Shown one piece after another: positions 27,178 through 36,263 of a stretch of 64,000 bases of DNA (position 1 is the first letter of the stretch; every line of letters begins with the position of its first letter). The stretch lies in NCBI RefSeq assembly GCF_014648655.1, contig NZ_BMRN01000030.1, positions 1 through 64,000 on the forward strand, written 5' to 3'. A program made the translations under genes and the position numbers. The notes beneath the pieces were generated by a model. It made no database searches. It saw nothing but the letters and a program-made list of their open reading frames with translations, and was not told where the DNA came from. This DNA comes from Streptomyces atratus. Its GTDB lineage: Bacteria > Actinomycetota > Actinomycetes > Streptomycetales > Streptomycetaceae.

Positions 27178-27660
27178 TCAGACGGCGGGGCAGTCCGGCC
27201 CGGGGTCGGTGGTGCACGGTCCCGGTGCCGGGTCGAGCAGGGCGATGTCCGCAGCGAGAGCGGCGAAACGATCCGTAACGACTCCGGCCGCCGCCACGCG
27301 ACGACGCAGGGCGGCCGCCGGCGCCGAGGAGGCGTCGGCCGCGGCGGACAGTCCGACGGGGGTCAGTGCGGCATAGGTCACTCTGCGGTCGGAGCACGAG
27401 GCCCGTCGCTCCAGCAGGCCCGCCTCGCAGAGCCGGTCGACGACCTTGGTGGTCCCGGCGGTGGAGAACCCCATCAGCTGAGACAGCTGGTTCATCGGGG
27501 CGGCGTGCTCCGGCACCGTCAGGACGACGGTCGCGAGGAACGCCTTGCTGACGCTGCCGATCCGGACCCGGTCGCCGGGCCGGATGGTTTGTCCGCTGCG
27601 CTGGTCGGCGACCCCAGAAGTGCCGTCCCGGCTTCCACGTGTGCCGCCGACACGCGGCTG
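27178..27660 (-). pseudogene. Chimeric remnant: beta-lactamase-type serine hydrolase fused to a MarR regulator
   Basis: Read on the minus strand, the first part (TSGVADQRSGQTIRPGDRVRIGSVSKAFLATVVL) is the N-terminal region of a D-Ala-D-Ala carboxypeptidase/beta-lactamase family enzyme, including the nucleophile motif S-V-S-K. It then switches abruptly, near 27515-27525, into TVPEHAAPMNQLSQLMGFSTAGTTKVVDRLCEAGLLER, the recognition helix and wing of a MarR regulator, and continues to a normal MarR end. The MarR part lacks its first helices and the enzyme lacks everything after SxxK. The join is in frame, so a hybrid protein could be made but is unlikely to function. Confidence 0.75.
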
Positions 27661-27891
27661 GGCGCCGGTCGCCGAGGGACGTCGCAGGTCGTCGATGGCG
27701 GCCTTGCCGGGCGCGGGGCGACAAGGGCGGGAGAACGCTGGGCGATGCGGCAGCTGTTGCCGGGCTGCCCCTTCACCACATGGATCGCCGTCTCGGAGGT
27801 GCCGCGCTTCCGGCACGGCGAGGCCGGAGAATGCGCCGTCCACCGACGTAACGACGGGCAAGCGGTGGGATCGGAACAGCCTGGCTACCGG

Positions 27892-28470
27892 CTAGGCACC
27901 GTCGCTCTCTACCGCAACAGCCTGCCGTCGGCGCAGGAGGGCAGCGATCCGGAGGCACCAGTCTCTGTTCTCCTCCTCAAAGGCGAGGCCCCGCAGACAG
28001 GTCAGATACGGTCCGATTCGCTCGCCCCTGAGCAGAAACTCGTCCTCGTCCATCTCTCCGCGTAGTTGCCGCAGCAGGTTGCCGAAGAGCTCGATCTTGG
28101 CCGAGGCGGCGGCCGCCCGTTCGTCCAGCTGATCGATGACCGGACCGCTTCCGATGCGATCGGAAGCCTGGACCTTGACGACCAGGTCGTCGCGGATGAA
28201 CCCCGGCTTCGCACTGGCTGCGGCGAATTGCTCCAGCTCGGCAATCCCGGCGTCGGTGACATGGAACAGCCGCTTGTTGGGTCGGGTCTCCTGTACCACC
28301 TGCCGACCCGCGACCAGCCCGCCCTTCTCCAGCTTGGCCAGTTCGGCGTACAGCTGCTGAGGCAGTGCGTGCCAGAAGTTCGCCACGCCGACATCGAACG
28401 CCTTGGCCAGCTGATACCCGCTGTACTCCCCGTCCAGCAGTGCCGCCAGCACCGCATGCCGCAAGGCCAT
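27892..28470 (-). CDS. PadR-family transcriptional regulator
   Basis: A 192-aa PadR regulator starting MALRHAVLAALLDGEYSGYQLAKAFD, the standard winged-helix opening, with ATG 28470 behind aaggggg. The wing is seen in LEKGGLVAGRQVVQETRPNKRLFHVTDAG. The C-terminal half (about 95-192) is the helical PadR_C dimerisation domain (AAAASAKIELFGNLLRQLRGEMDE). It is divergent from a SnoaL-like gene, and a clear palindrome lies between them, so autoregulation and control of that gene are likely. PadR regulators usually respond to phenolic or other small aromatic ligands. Confidence 0.9.
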   Translation of the reverse strand: MALRHAVLAALLDGEYSGYQLAKAFDVGVANFWHALPQQLYAELAKLEKGGLVAGRQVVQETRPNKRLFHVTDAGIAELEQFAAASAKPGFIRDDLVVKVQASDRIGSGPVIDQLDERAAAASAKIELFGNLLRQLRGEMDEDEFLLRGERIGPYLTCLRGLAFEEENRDWCLRIAALLRRRQAVAVESDGA

Positions 28471-28510
28471 GGCCCCGACCCCCTTCCCTTTCGCTTACTG
28501 CCCCTTCATG

Positions 28511-28546
28511 ATACTCATTAAAGTGAGTAGTCAGATTTTTGAGTAT
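28511..28546. promoter_or_regulatory. Candidate PadR operator: palindrome tactca-N6-tgagta
   Basis: A perfect inverted repeat (28512-28517 and 28524-28529, spacer ttaaag) is followed by another half-site, gagtat, at 28541-28546, just upstream of the SnoaL-like RBS. PadR sites typically contain ATGT/ACAT or similar dyads separated by 6-8 bases; this spacing fits. It is AT-rich against a GC-rich background, and probably overlaps both promoters. Confidence 0.65.
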
Positions 28547-28554
28547 GGAGACTG

Positions 28555-28995
28555 ATGATGTCTGCCGAGACCGCGGACCGTTTCCGCGTCGCCGTCGAGA
28601 AGCGCGATCTTGCGGCACTGGACGGCCTGTTCACCGAGGACGTTCGCCTCTGCAGCCCGGTGAAGTTCACTCCGTTCGAGGGGCGGCCCATGGTGCTTGG
28701 GCTGTTCGGGGTCCTGCTGCGTACGTTCGAGGAATTCCGCTACATCGGCCGATTCGACGGATCGGCCGAGACCAGCACGGACGGGGTACAGGCCCCGTCC
28801 GAGATTCTGCTCTTCCGGGCGAATGTGAACGGCAAGCAGATCCATGGCATCGACCTGCTGCAGTTCGACGAGGCGGGCCTGATCAAGGAGTTCACGGTGA
28901 TGGTCCGCCCGCAGTCCGCGGTGCAGGCCCTGGGTGCGGCGGTCCTGGAGGGTCTGGTCGCGGACGGCCTCGTCCCGGCTCCGGACGCAGGCTGA
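28555..28995 (+). CDS. SnoaL-like / NTF2-fold protein
   Basis: A 146-aa protein with the NTF2-like cone fold pattern: RFRVAVEKRDLAALDGLFTEDVRLCSPVKFTPFEGR, then FRYIGRFDGSAET, and the late strand IHGIDLLQFDEAGLIKEFTVMVRP. Members are small-molecule isomerases, cyclases or binding proteins; no catalytic residues can be assigned here. ATG 28555 or 28558 follows ggag. It is divergent from the PadR gene and probably its target, so it may handle the PadR ligand. Confidence 0.85.
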   Translation: MMSAETADRFRVAVEKRDLAALDGLFTEDVRLCSPVKFTPFEGRPMVLGLFGVLLRTFEEFRYIGRFDGSAETSTDGVQAPSEILLFRANVNGKQIHGIDLLQFDEAGLIKEFTVMVRPQSAVQALGAAVLEGLVADGLVPAPDAG

Positions 28996-29123
28996 ATCGC
29001 GCCACAACGGTGGGAAGCGGTGCCCGACGGGGTGCGCGCACATTCCCGCGAGAGCGGCCCCTTCCCGTCGTCTGCCGCCCTTTCCTGCCGCCACCCGTCG
29101 ACTGTCCCTGCCTGGTCGGTTCG

Positions 29124-29591
29124 TCAGAGGGCGAGATCGCTCAGTCCGGGGTGGCCGCTGGGCCGGCGTCCCAGCGGCCAGTGGTACTTCCTGTCGGATT
29201 CCCGGATCGGTACGTCGTTGATGGACGCGTGCCGGGCGCTCATGAGCCCGTTCGAGTCGAACTCCCAGTTCTCGTTGCCGTACGAGCGGTACCAGTTGCC
29301 CGAGTCGTCATGACTCTCGTACGCGAACCGCACCGCGATCCGGTTGCCGTCGAATGCCCAGAGCTCCTTGATGAGCCGGTAGTCGAGCTCCCTGGTCCAT
29401 TTCCGGGTCAGGAAGGCGACGATTTCGTCGCGCCCTGTAACCCATTCGGCGCGATTTCGCCACCGGGAGTCCTCGGTGTAGGCGAGTGCCACCTTCTCGG
29501 GCGTCCTGGAATTCCAGGCGTCCTCGGCCAGCCTGACCTTCTCGATCGCCGACTCGCGCGTGAACGGCGGAACAGGGGGACGTGCGGTCAC
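29124..29591 (-). CDS. DUF1348 (NTF2-like) family protein
   Basis: A 155-aa protein from GTG 29591 with RBS aggagag. The signature is that of DUF1348: VRLAEDAWNSRTPEKVALAYTEDSRWRNRAEWVTGRDEIVAFLTRKWTRELDYRLIKELWAF, and NWYRSYGNENWEFDSNGLM. The fold is NTF2-like; function is unknown. It is the second NTF2-fold gene in 1 kb but is not closely similar to the first. Confidence 0.9.
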   Translation of the reverse strand: MTARPPVPPFTRESAIEKVRLAEDAWNSRTPEKVALAYTEDSRWRNRAEWVTGRDEIVAFLTRKWTRELDYRLIKELWAFDGNRIAVRFAYESHDDSGNWYRSYGNENWEFDSNGLMSARHASINDVPIRESDRKYHWPLGRRPSGHPGLSDLAL

Positions 29592-29904
29592 GATCTCTCC
29601 TATCGCATGTGATCTCGGCGTGAACCCCGAGGGTATGGCCAGTTGGGCCCGGTGAGGGCTGACCGGAAGTCGCTTGTGTCGCCACCTCCGGACGAAGTCG
29701 GTGCCCTTGACGTGGGTGCGTCGGCGGGTATGGTCCAGTCCAAGTGCTCGCCTTCCGGATGCCTGCAAGGGCATACGCGATGGTGGATCTTTCCGCGCCC
29801 TTCGCGCCTCTTGGCCCTCGCACTGGAGAGGCCGGCCTGTCACTGCCGGGCCCCCACAGCCCGACCGTGTGCGGCGACGCCTCATGTGAAGGAGAAGCAC
29901 GCAC

Positions 29905-30413
29905 GCGAAAAGGAGGACGGCCGCAGCCATCGGTGCCCTGCTCGCACCCGTACTGGCCCTGAGCCTTCCGGCCGGTTCCGCCGAAGCCCACGGATATATT
30001 TCGTCACCTCCCAGCAGCCGGGCTCAGTGTGCCGCCGGGACTGTGAACTGCGGTGAAATCAAGTACGAGCCGCAGAGCGTGGAAGGTCCCAAGGGGCTGA
30101 CCAACTGCAGCGGTGGCAACAGCCGGTTCGCCGAACTCGACGACGACTCCAAGGGGTGGAAGGACACCCCCGTGAGCCGGACCACTCCTTCCCCTGGTTC
30201 CTGACAGCCCGGCATGCCACGAGCACATGGCAGTACTTCGCCAGTGGCCAGAAGATCGCCGAATTCGACGACAACGGTGCGCAGCCCGGTGCCACAGTCA
30301 CCCACCAGGTGAACTTCGGTGGCCTGACGGGAAAGCAGAAGGTCCTCGCGGTCTGGAACATCGCGGACACCGCCAACGCTTTCTACGCATGCATCGATGT
30401 GAACGCCCGCTGA
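29905..30413 (+). pseudogene. Frameshifted AA10 lytic polysaccharide monooxygenase (chitin-binding protein)
   Basis: From about 29905 the frame encodes a signal peptide (KRRTAAAIGALLAPVLALSLPAGSAEA), then the mature start HGYISSPPSS, the copper-binding N-terminal His, and AAGTVNCGEIKYEPQSVEGPKG. No ATG, GTG or TTG exists where the start belongs; the frame has a stop at 29885-29887 and an RBS-like aaggag at about 29889-29894. Near 30185 one base appears deleted. The first frame ends in TGA 30202-30204, while the next frame continues FPWFLTARHATSTWQYFASGQKIAEFDDNGAQPGATVTHQVNFG to the normal end at 30413. Lost start and frameshift make this a pseudogene unless the sequence is wrong. Confidence 0.8.
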
Positions 30414-31549
30414 CCGACGGGCCCGGCCCGGCGCCCTCTCCAGGGGGCGGCGTCGGGCGCCCCGCTTTCGGCGGGAGGCCCTCTCCTGAAATTTCGCCGT
30501 GTCGAAGACCGAGGCGTCCCGCAAGGCCGTTTCCTCCGGCGCCCGTGACCGCCGGCGAGGGTGCTGTTCCGGCTGATGGGGGACACCGGCACTGCACAGA
30601 CGGCGCGGCACCCGGTGAGAGGAACGACCGGTTGCTTGCCGGCCTGTACGTGGCCTCCGGCAGCGGACCGCCGGCGGAGGTGGCCCCACTGCTGGCCGCG
30701 TTCGACGGGCGTCGCGTCGTATCTCCGAGCCGGTTCAGCCTCTGTGTCGGGCCCGGTCCGTATCTCGGGCACGCGATGGAGGATGCCCTGCAGCGCGCCC
30801 GGAAGGCCTGTCGCCCGGACGTGGTTGAGTTCGACGATGACGAAGAGGGGCAGGGGCGGCCCGCGCCCGGCACTCATCAGCCGTCACGCGGCCTTGCCCA
30901 GCAGGTCATTGTTCGCCTGGGGCAACGATGTCTTGGCGCTCCCGGTGGAGCCGGCTGCGCCCGGCGTCGTCGAGGATCCGGTGCTCACCGTGCGGGACTG
31001 ACGCGGACAGCTTCGCGTGCAGGTGGTCTTGGCTTCGTTGGTCCTGGGCAGTGTCTGTGCGGACCACGGTTGGGCCTGGGTGTCGTCGTGCCTCAGGGTG
31101 GTGAGCACGATCGGTGGTCACATCCGGGAAGCCCGGAGCCGCGCCACACGATGCCCCTCCGCCTTGACCGGCTGCGCGCCGGGGTCGACAACGGCTCTGC
31201 GGACGGCTACTGCAGGTCAGGGTGGGTGGGGCCATGAATGACGGGCATTCAGGACGACGGCATGAACCTCCGTCCCGGGCTGTGTCAACAGCGACACGCT
31301 GTCCCTAAAGGGTGAGCGGGCATCAGTAAGTCGCCCGGACAGGCTAACGGCATATCAACTGACCCATAAATATGGGTAATTGATGTTCGTCAGATTAAAT
31401 GGAAATAGCATATGGGTGTCCCATGTACCCCGATTGGCGCCCCGGCCCAACTCTTTCCAACGTGTCCGAAATGACAGCTATGGGGGTCATTAGTACGTTC
31501 AATCACGGGCCAGCTACTCAGCCGGCCTCTCTGAGACAGGAGAAGTGAC
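30414..31549. other. Long region without a supported gene; AT-rich promoter part at the 3' end
   Basis: Several frames are open but none has a start, RBS and conserved pattern together. A stretch at about 30620-30830 reads NDRLLAGLYVASGSG and DGRRVVSPSRFSLCVGPGPYLGHAMEDALQRARKAC, protein-like and perhaps decayed. From 31340 the base composition becomes markedly AT-richer, and two palindromes occur at 31362-31377 and 31412-31424 (listed separately). This is the upstream region of the Gly-rich secreted gene. Confidence 0.4.
31362..31424. promoter_or_regulatory. Two palindromes sharing TATGGGT in an AT-rich region
   Basis: acccata-aa-tatgggt (31362-31377) and atggg-tgt-cccat (31412-31424) lie 126-190 bases upstream of the secreted Gly-rich gene. 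Both contain the same atggg/cccat core, so one dimeric regulator may bind both. The regulator is unknown. Confidence 0.5.
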
Positions 31550-32170
31550 ATGGTTACGCGTTCCACCGTCGTTACCGCCGCACTCGCGGCTGCCGCGGCC
31601 CTGGCCGCCACCGGCATCACCTACGCCTCGGCCGCCTCCTCCGAGCCGGCCCAGGCAGCCCCGGTCGTCCAGCAGGCCTCCGCCCCCATGTCGGCCCTCA
31701 ACGGCGGCGACGCCGGCAACGGCAATTCGGGCAAGGGCAATGAGGGCAAGGGCAACGAGGGCAAGGGTGGCGGCTACGAGAACAAGGGTGGCGGCAACGA
31801 GAACAGGGGCCACCGGGAGCACTTCAGGGGCCGTATCCAGATCAACGAGCGCACGTACTCCGCCGAAGGCGGCGGCTGCGTCACGGTGGTCAGCGGTCTC
31901 GGTTCCAAGACCCTCAACATCCGCAACGAAAGCCGTCGGACCGTCGAGGTCTTCCGTGGCGCGACCTGCGACAACGGCGCCCCGCTGGCGACCGTCGGTC
32001 CCTGGAGCTCCAGCGACGGCGTCCACCCGGGCCGTGTCAAGGGTGGCGTGAAGGTCCGCAACGGAGTGGTCGGCAGCTTCCGGGTGATCGAGCGCCACCA
32101 CGACGGTGGCGGCTACGGCGGCGACGACCGCGGCGGCGACTTCGGCGGCGACTACGGCGACGACTACTGA
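31550..32170 (+). CDS. Secreted Gly/Asn/Lys-rich protein, function unknown
   Basis: A 206-aa protein with RBS caggag and ATG 31550. The signal peptide is MVTRSTVVTAALAAAAALAA ending near SAA. A low-complexity section follows with repeats of GNEGKGNEGKGG and ENKGGGNEN (residues about 55-85). A compact domain (about 90-185) contains two Cys (GGGCVTVVSG and GATCDNG) and beta-strand patterns such as KTLNIRNESRRTVEVFRG. The acidic tail is GGDDRGGDFGGDYGDDY. It is probably a cell-wall-associated or extracellular protein. No enzyme motif is seen. A strong terminator follows. Confidence 0.8.
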   Translation: MVTRSTVVTAALAAAAALAATGITYASAASSEPAQAAPVVQQASAPMSALNGGDAGNGNSGKGNEGKGNEGKGGGYENKGGGNENRGHREHFRGRIQINERTYSAEGGGCVTVVSGLGSKTLNIRNESRRTVEVFRGATCDNGAPLATVGPWSSSDGVHPGRVKGGVKVRNGVVGSFRVIERHHDGGGYGGDDRGGDFGGDYGDDY

Positions 32171-32252
32171 GAGCGGTGATCGAGCACCATCACGGTGGCC
32201 GGTAACCGAGCACCACTAACAAGGCCGGTGATCGATTCACCCGCCTGACACA

Positions 32253-32285
32253 GAACCCCGGCCCGCCGGAATCGGGCCGGGGTTC
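32253..32285 (+). terminator. Hairpin terminator
   Basis: A perfect 13-bp stem (32253-32265 with 32273-32285, gaaccccggcccg) with a 7-base loop lies 83 bases after the stop of the Gly-rich secreted gene. Confidence 0.85.
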
Positions 32286-32692
32286 CAGTCTGAATACCTC
32301 TGCCACGCCATACTAGAGCCGGAGAGCGAGACGCTGCCAGCCCAGCCGGAACAGCCGCGCAGCGTACACGGTCTTTCCCGCCGTCGGGACGCTGCGACCA
32401 GGCGGCACGACATGGCACCGGCGCGGCAGACGCCGCCCGCGTCCCGGGCATGCAGGTACCCGCCCAAGCGGTATGTACAGGGCCCCGATCGCTTTTCCCC
32501 CCGCGGACGAGCAGAGCGTTGCAGCGGCCCTTCCGAGTTCGCAGATGGCTCCCCCTGCTTCAGTACGCGGAGCACATGGTGGGCAGACAGTTGCTGGTGC
32601 CGGATGAGCCGGGCAGGCCGGTGGTGCCGCCGACCCATGTGATACGACCGGCCGCCGTCCCCACACAGCCTGCGACGTCGCGCATGCCGTCG
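32286..32692. other. No gene seen
   Basis: About 400 bases with several short open frames on both strands, none with a recognisable start or conserved pattern. It separates a terminator from the 3' end of the minus-strand GPP34 gene. Confidence 0.4.
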
Positions 32693-33301
32693 TCATTCGC
32701 CTCGCCAGACGTTGTCGAAGGCCGCCTCGTCGATGGCTCGCCGTTGCCGTTGGAACTCCAGATCCCTCAACGCGTCACCAACGGCGGCGAGTACCGTCGC
32801 CACCGCGTCGTCGGGCACGCTCGGAGAGTCGCCAATTGGCTTGTCACGGATTCCGACGGCCGCCGCAAGGGCGGCGAGTACGGGCTCATCCGATGTCCAG
32901 CGGTCAGCCGCCGCTCGGCGAGCGGGTGAATCGACCAACACCAGCTGACTGGCTACGGAGGGCATCCAGCGGGGGCGGCGTTGCCGAGTGAGCAGTCCTT
33001 CCGCCTCGAGGGCGTCCAGATAGGCCGTGGACAGACCGCGGCCTCTGCGCCACAGCCAGTCTTCGAGCGACTCGTACGGCGCTTGTCGGACGAGCGACGA
33101 CGCGGCCTCATCCAACAGGCGATCAGCCATGGCCGGCGGGTGGCTCGGCACGATCTGATCGCCGTCCAGTCTGACGGCCTGGGCGCTCAGGAGATCGATC
33201 ACCTCGGCTCCCGCGAGCGCAAGCGACAGATCGCCGCGCGCCAGATGACGACTCGCCGCCATGTCCATGGCGGCGATCAACAGGTCCCGCGGTGTGGTCA
33301 T
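32693..33301 (-). CDS. GPP34 (GOLPH3/Vps74-like) family phosphoprotein
   Basis: A 202-aa protein starting MTTPRDLLIAAMDMAASRHLARGDLSLALAGAEVIDLL, the typical opening of actinobacterial GPP34 proteins. ATG 33301 has ggag with 7-base spacing. The family binds phosphoinositides in eukaryotes; bacterial copies are of unknown role. Streptomyces genomes carry several. The frame stays open upstream to 33685, but that part has no family similarity and is not included. Confidence 0.85.
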   Translation of the reverse strand: MTTPRDLLIAAMDMAASRHLARGDLSLALAGAEVIDLLSAQAVRLDGDQIVPSHPPAMADRLLDEAASSLVRQAPYESLEDWLWRRGRGLSTAYLDALEAEGLLTRQRRPRWMPSVASQLVLVDSPARRAAADRWTSDEPVLAALAAAVGIRDKPIGDSPSVPDDAVATVLAAVGDALRDLEFQRQRRAIDEAAFDNVWRGE

Positions 33302-33988
33302 GAATGGCTCCGTGTCAGGGGCATGAGGAGTGTTGCGTCGCTCAGTAGCCGGTCCGGCGCCCGGCGTGACGCCGAACGTCGAGGTCAGATGCGGATGCAA
33401 GATGTCGATGGCCGCCGCGATCGCTGCGGGGATTTGCTGCATGTAGCGGGCAGGCGTGAAATCCGGCCGCCCGACGCCGTCCACCAGCTTACGGAGCACG
33501 GACGGCGGCTGCATCCCGCGCCGATGGCCCGGCCCGCTGGGGGAGCGCATATCCAGGCACAGGCCGGTGTCGGCAAGAGGCCCGACGCTCATGCTCTTGT
33601 CGACAGTCGCCCCGTACGGGTGCGTGGAGACAGTGATACTGAGCTCCAGAGGCTGTGCCCGGAACCTGGAAGCGGGCGACCTCATGGGCCCACGCCTCCG
33701 CGTACCCGGGGCGTCCTTGCATGTCTGGTAGCCCGAGCGCAGTTGCTTCTCAGGCCGGGCGAGCCGGGCGTGTGACCGGCTATGCTCACGTTGCGACGGC
33801 CTCTTCTGCTCCAGTCATCGCCGCTCGTCGGCAGATCCCGGGGGCAGAGGGAAGAACTCGTCGATCGTCGAGTCCTGCGTCGGCTTCGGAACGAGGGCGG
33901 CCGCATAGCTGCCCTGGGCTCGTTCGCCCCGGCCCAGTCTGCGATGCCAGGGGGACGCGCCCCACGTGTACTTGTCCTGACGGGTCCG
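33302..33988. other. Region without a confident gene between GPP34 and PGRP genes
   Basis: The minus frame in line with GPP34 stays open to 33685 and reads LRKLVDGVGRPDFTPARYMQQIPAAIAAAIDILHPHL, which is protein-like, but no family was recognised and it may be a fused remnant. The remainder, 33690-33988, shows nothing convincing. Confidence 0.35.
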
Positions 33989-34876
33989 TCAATGACTGGT
34001 TTGTTGGAGGTTTCGCAAGTTCGCGGGCAGGGCGACATCAGAGGATGCTCGTGGGAGCCTGCCCTGGAGGCCGGCAGCAATCTTTCGGATTGCGGCGAGG
34101 CGCGCGAACAGTGCATCTCCGGGGCAGTTGGTGGCATAGCCGTCGCGATGGCCGGAGATGGCGTCGAATTCTGCCGAAGCTCCCTTGGTGTAGCGGCTCT
34201 TGTCGTTCGTGGACGTGAGCTGCACCTTGTCGGTGGGGTGGATGCCGTTCAAGCCGAGCTTCCAGGCGGCGAGGGCAGCGATCGCGTGCTCCATGGCTGC
34301 CGGTACGGGAGTGCCTCGTCCGAAAGTGCCGATCGCCGCAATCCCCGTGGTGCCCTGGTTGAACCCGAGGGTGTGGGAGCCGACGACGGGGCGGTCGGTC
34401 CCGCCGGCGCGGCCTTCGTAGATGGTGCCGCATTTGTCGACGAGGAAGTTGTAGCCGAGGTCTCCCCATCTCTGGTCACGGGTCTGGCCCGTATACAGAT
34501 TGCGCAGGGTACGCGGGACGTCGGCGCAGTCGTAGCCGTTGGGGGTGTCGGTGTGATGGATGAACACCGCCGTCACCCTTTGCGCGTAGTGGGCATGTGG
34601 GTCGCGTTTGGTCTCGTCGGCCCGCCACTGCGTACGCAATACGATGGCGGGCCGAGGCGCCGCACGGGGGAAAGCCACTGACCTCGCTCCGAGGGCCGGG
34701 AACGGCAGCGCGGAATCGACAGCCGACTCCGGAACCACTTCGGCCCGCCATACGGCAAGGGGGCCTTCCGGTGTTGTACCGCCGACGGCACGGGCCGTCG
34801 ACACTCCGGGTGGTGCCGCCATGAGGGGAACGGCCACAAGGGCCGTGACCCACAGCGCTATCCGGTACAGACGCAC
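33989..34876 (-). CDS. Secreted peptidoglycan recognition protein-type amidase
   Basis: A 295-aa protein, start GTG 34876 (RBS gaagg), signal peptide MRLYRIALWVTALVAVPLMAA. The PGRP/Amidase_2 zinc site is visible: H107 or H108 in FIHHTDTPNGYDC, Y142 in DLGYNFLVDKCGTIYEGRAGG, and H243 with C251 in SGHRDGYATNCPGD. It should cleave the stem peptide from MurNAc in the wall. Typical Streptomyces PGRPs carry an N-terminal domain or C-terminal repeats; this one is a compact single-domain form. Confidence 0.92.
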   Translation of the reverse strand: MRLYRIALWVTALVAVPLMAAPPGVSTARAVGGTTPEGPLAVWRAEVVPESAVDSALPFPALGARSVAFPRAAPRPAIVLRTQWRADETKRDPHAHYAQRVTAVFIHHTDTPNGYDCADVPRTLRNLYTGQTRDQRWGDLGYNFLVDKCGTIYEGRAGGTDRPVVGSHTLGFNQGTTGIAAIGTFGRGTPVPAAMEHAIAALAAWKLGLNGIHPTDKVQLTSTNDKSRYTKGASAEFDAISGHRDGYATNCPGDALFARLAAIRKIAAGLQGRLPRASSDVALPANLRNLQQTSH

Positions 34877-35464
34877 GGGAAAACCTTCTTTAGTCTTTCG
34901 CCGAGGGGCCGGCGGGAACGCGTATGCCCACAGCTTCGTGGCGGGAGGTTCGCTGCGCGCCCCGGGTTAGTGCAGACAGGCGAGCGTGCCGGTACCCCTG
35001 CCGACTGCCGCAGGGGTATGTGGGTGAGAGTTTCCCCCATCAGGGTGAGGTGCGCGATGGCGAGTCGAGGCACGCACAGCCACCCCTGCCGAGTGGGCCG
35101 ACCGGGTGCCTTCCCGGCACCTGGCCGAATTCGCCCGTGGCTGCGGATGCGACGTCGACCGGCCGTTCCGGCGGAAAACCGAAACTCGCTGCCGCCGAGC
35201 TCCGGCGCCTGGCGGATGCCACCAGGCGCTGCAGCCCGTGACTGCTGGGCAAGCCCCTTTCGCATGACGGCAGCCCGCCGCCCGCAGCCCGCGCCCCAGC
35301 ACCTCGCTGACTCGCATCGGCCGATGACTCGCCGCTTGCGGGGAGCCGGGCTGCCCGTGAAAGGCCGCGACCGGCGATGGCAACCCGGCCCGGCAAGGCA
35401 GCCGACAACGAGATCGCTCATGCTGCGGCAGGACGGAACGCCCAGGGCAGTTACGGGACAACCC
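34877..35464. other. No supported gene
   Basis: Almost 600 bases with overlapping open frames typical of GC-rich non-coding DNA. It contains the upstream region of the PGRP gene (minus) and the downstream end of the DUF5988 gene. A protein-like tail, KPKLAAAELRRLADATRRCSP, ends at 35241 on the plus strand, without an identifiable beginning. Confidence 0.4.
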
Positions 35465-35671
35465 TCACCCTGGGACTTCCGTGCGCTCCCACCATTCGTA
35501 GACAGGAAATTGGCCTTCGTCGGTTTCCTGGTGACGTGTCGTCGCCTTGAAGTGCTCGTATCCACCACGGAACGGGATCTTGAGGTCGACGCCGGGCGTA
35601 GTGATGGAAACGATCCGCTCAGGGAGATCGTCGGGGCCGCCCTCAAGGACTGCTTTCATCGTGTTGGTCAT
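35465..35671 (-). CDS. DUF5988-like small protein
   Basis: A 68-aa protein starting MTNTMKAVLEGGPDDLPERIVSI and ending YEHFKATTRHQETDEGQFPVYEWWERTEVPG. This matches, from memory, DUF5988 proteins found near specialised-metabolite genes in Streptomyces. Function unknown. No biosynthetic enzymes are adjacent here, so it seems to be an orphan in a decaying region. ATG 35671 has an aggggaa RBS with long spacing. Confidence 0.7.
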   Translation of the reverse strand: MTNTMKAVLEGGPDDLPERIVSITTPGVDLKIPFRGGYEHFKATTRHQETDEGQFPVYEWWERTEVPG

Positions 35672-36263
35672 GGCGAAAGTTTCCCCTGAGGGTGGTCCGG
35701 CTTCTCCATGACGCGCCGAAGTGCTCGCCGCCGTGTGCCCTGCTGCCATCCCAGCAGCACGCCCGTGATTTCCGGCAATCACTCGATGCAGGACACCCGT
35801 CCAAGGAGGCATGGAGACCGATGGACCGAACCCCGCGGCGCTCGCGAAGCTGCGGTACGCGCTCTGTGCCGGAGCTCTCCGGGATCGGGCACCCCGCGCC
35901 CGGTTCGGCGCTCCTACGTCGCCCCGCTACTGGGCACGGTCGCGGCAGACGAACTCGGTCCCGGGGTGCTCGGTCAGCCGGGCTACGACGGTGGCCGCCT
36001 CGCCGTCGCGCAGCAGGTCGATCGCGCACTGAGTTCCTTGCCGTGACCGGCCTGCCCCGCTGACCCCGGCAGCGTTCCGGCACAGGTGACAGGTGAATGG
36101 TCAGCGGGTCTTGACGCGCGCTGGGCCTGGTTGCGGACTGCTGTCGGCGGATCTGCCTTCCGACGGGCAGCCGGCTCGGCCGCCGGGGTGATGTCACGTG
36201 GAGTCGCGTTACCTATCCTGCCGCCGGGCATACTGCCGACCGTGGCGTGGAACGGATCTGCGC
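35672..36263. other. Gene-free stretch apart from the ISL3 scrap
   Basis: Outside the transposase fragment no gene is supported. The 3' part is the upstream region of the small gene at 36264. Confidence 0.4.
35927..36050 (-). pseudogene. Fragment of an ISL3-type transposase
   Basis: On the minus strand about 36040-35930 reads AIDLLRDGEAATVVARLTEHPGTEFVCRDRAQ then stop (TAG at 35929-35927). This is the characteristic segment of ISL3-family transposases around the catalytic CRDRA motif (VDLLPDREAATVAAWLREHPGVEVVCRDRAG). Nothing else of the element is recognisable and no terminal inverted repeats were found. Confidence 0.7.
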
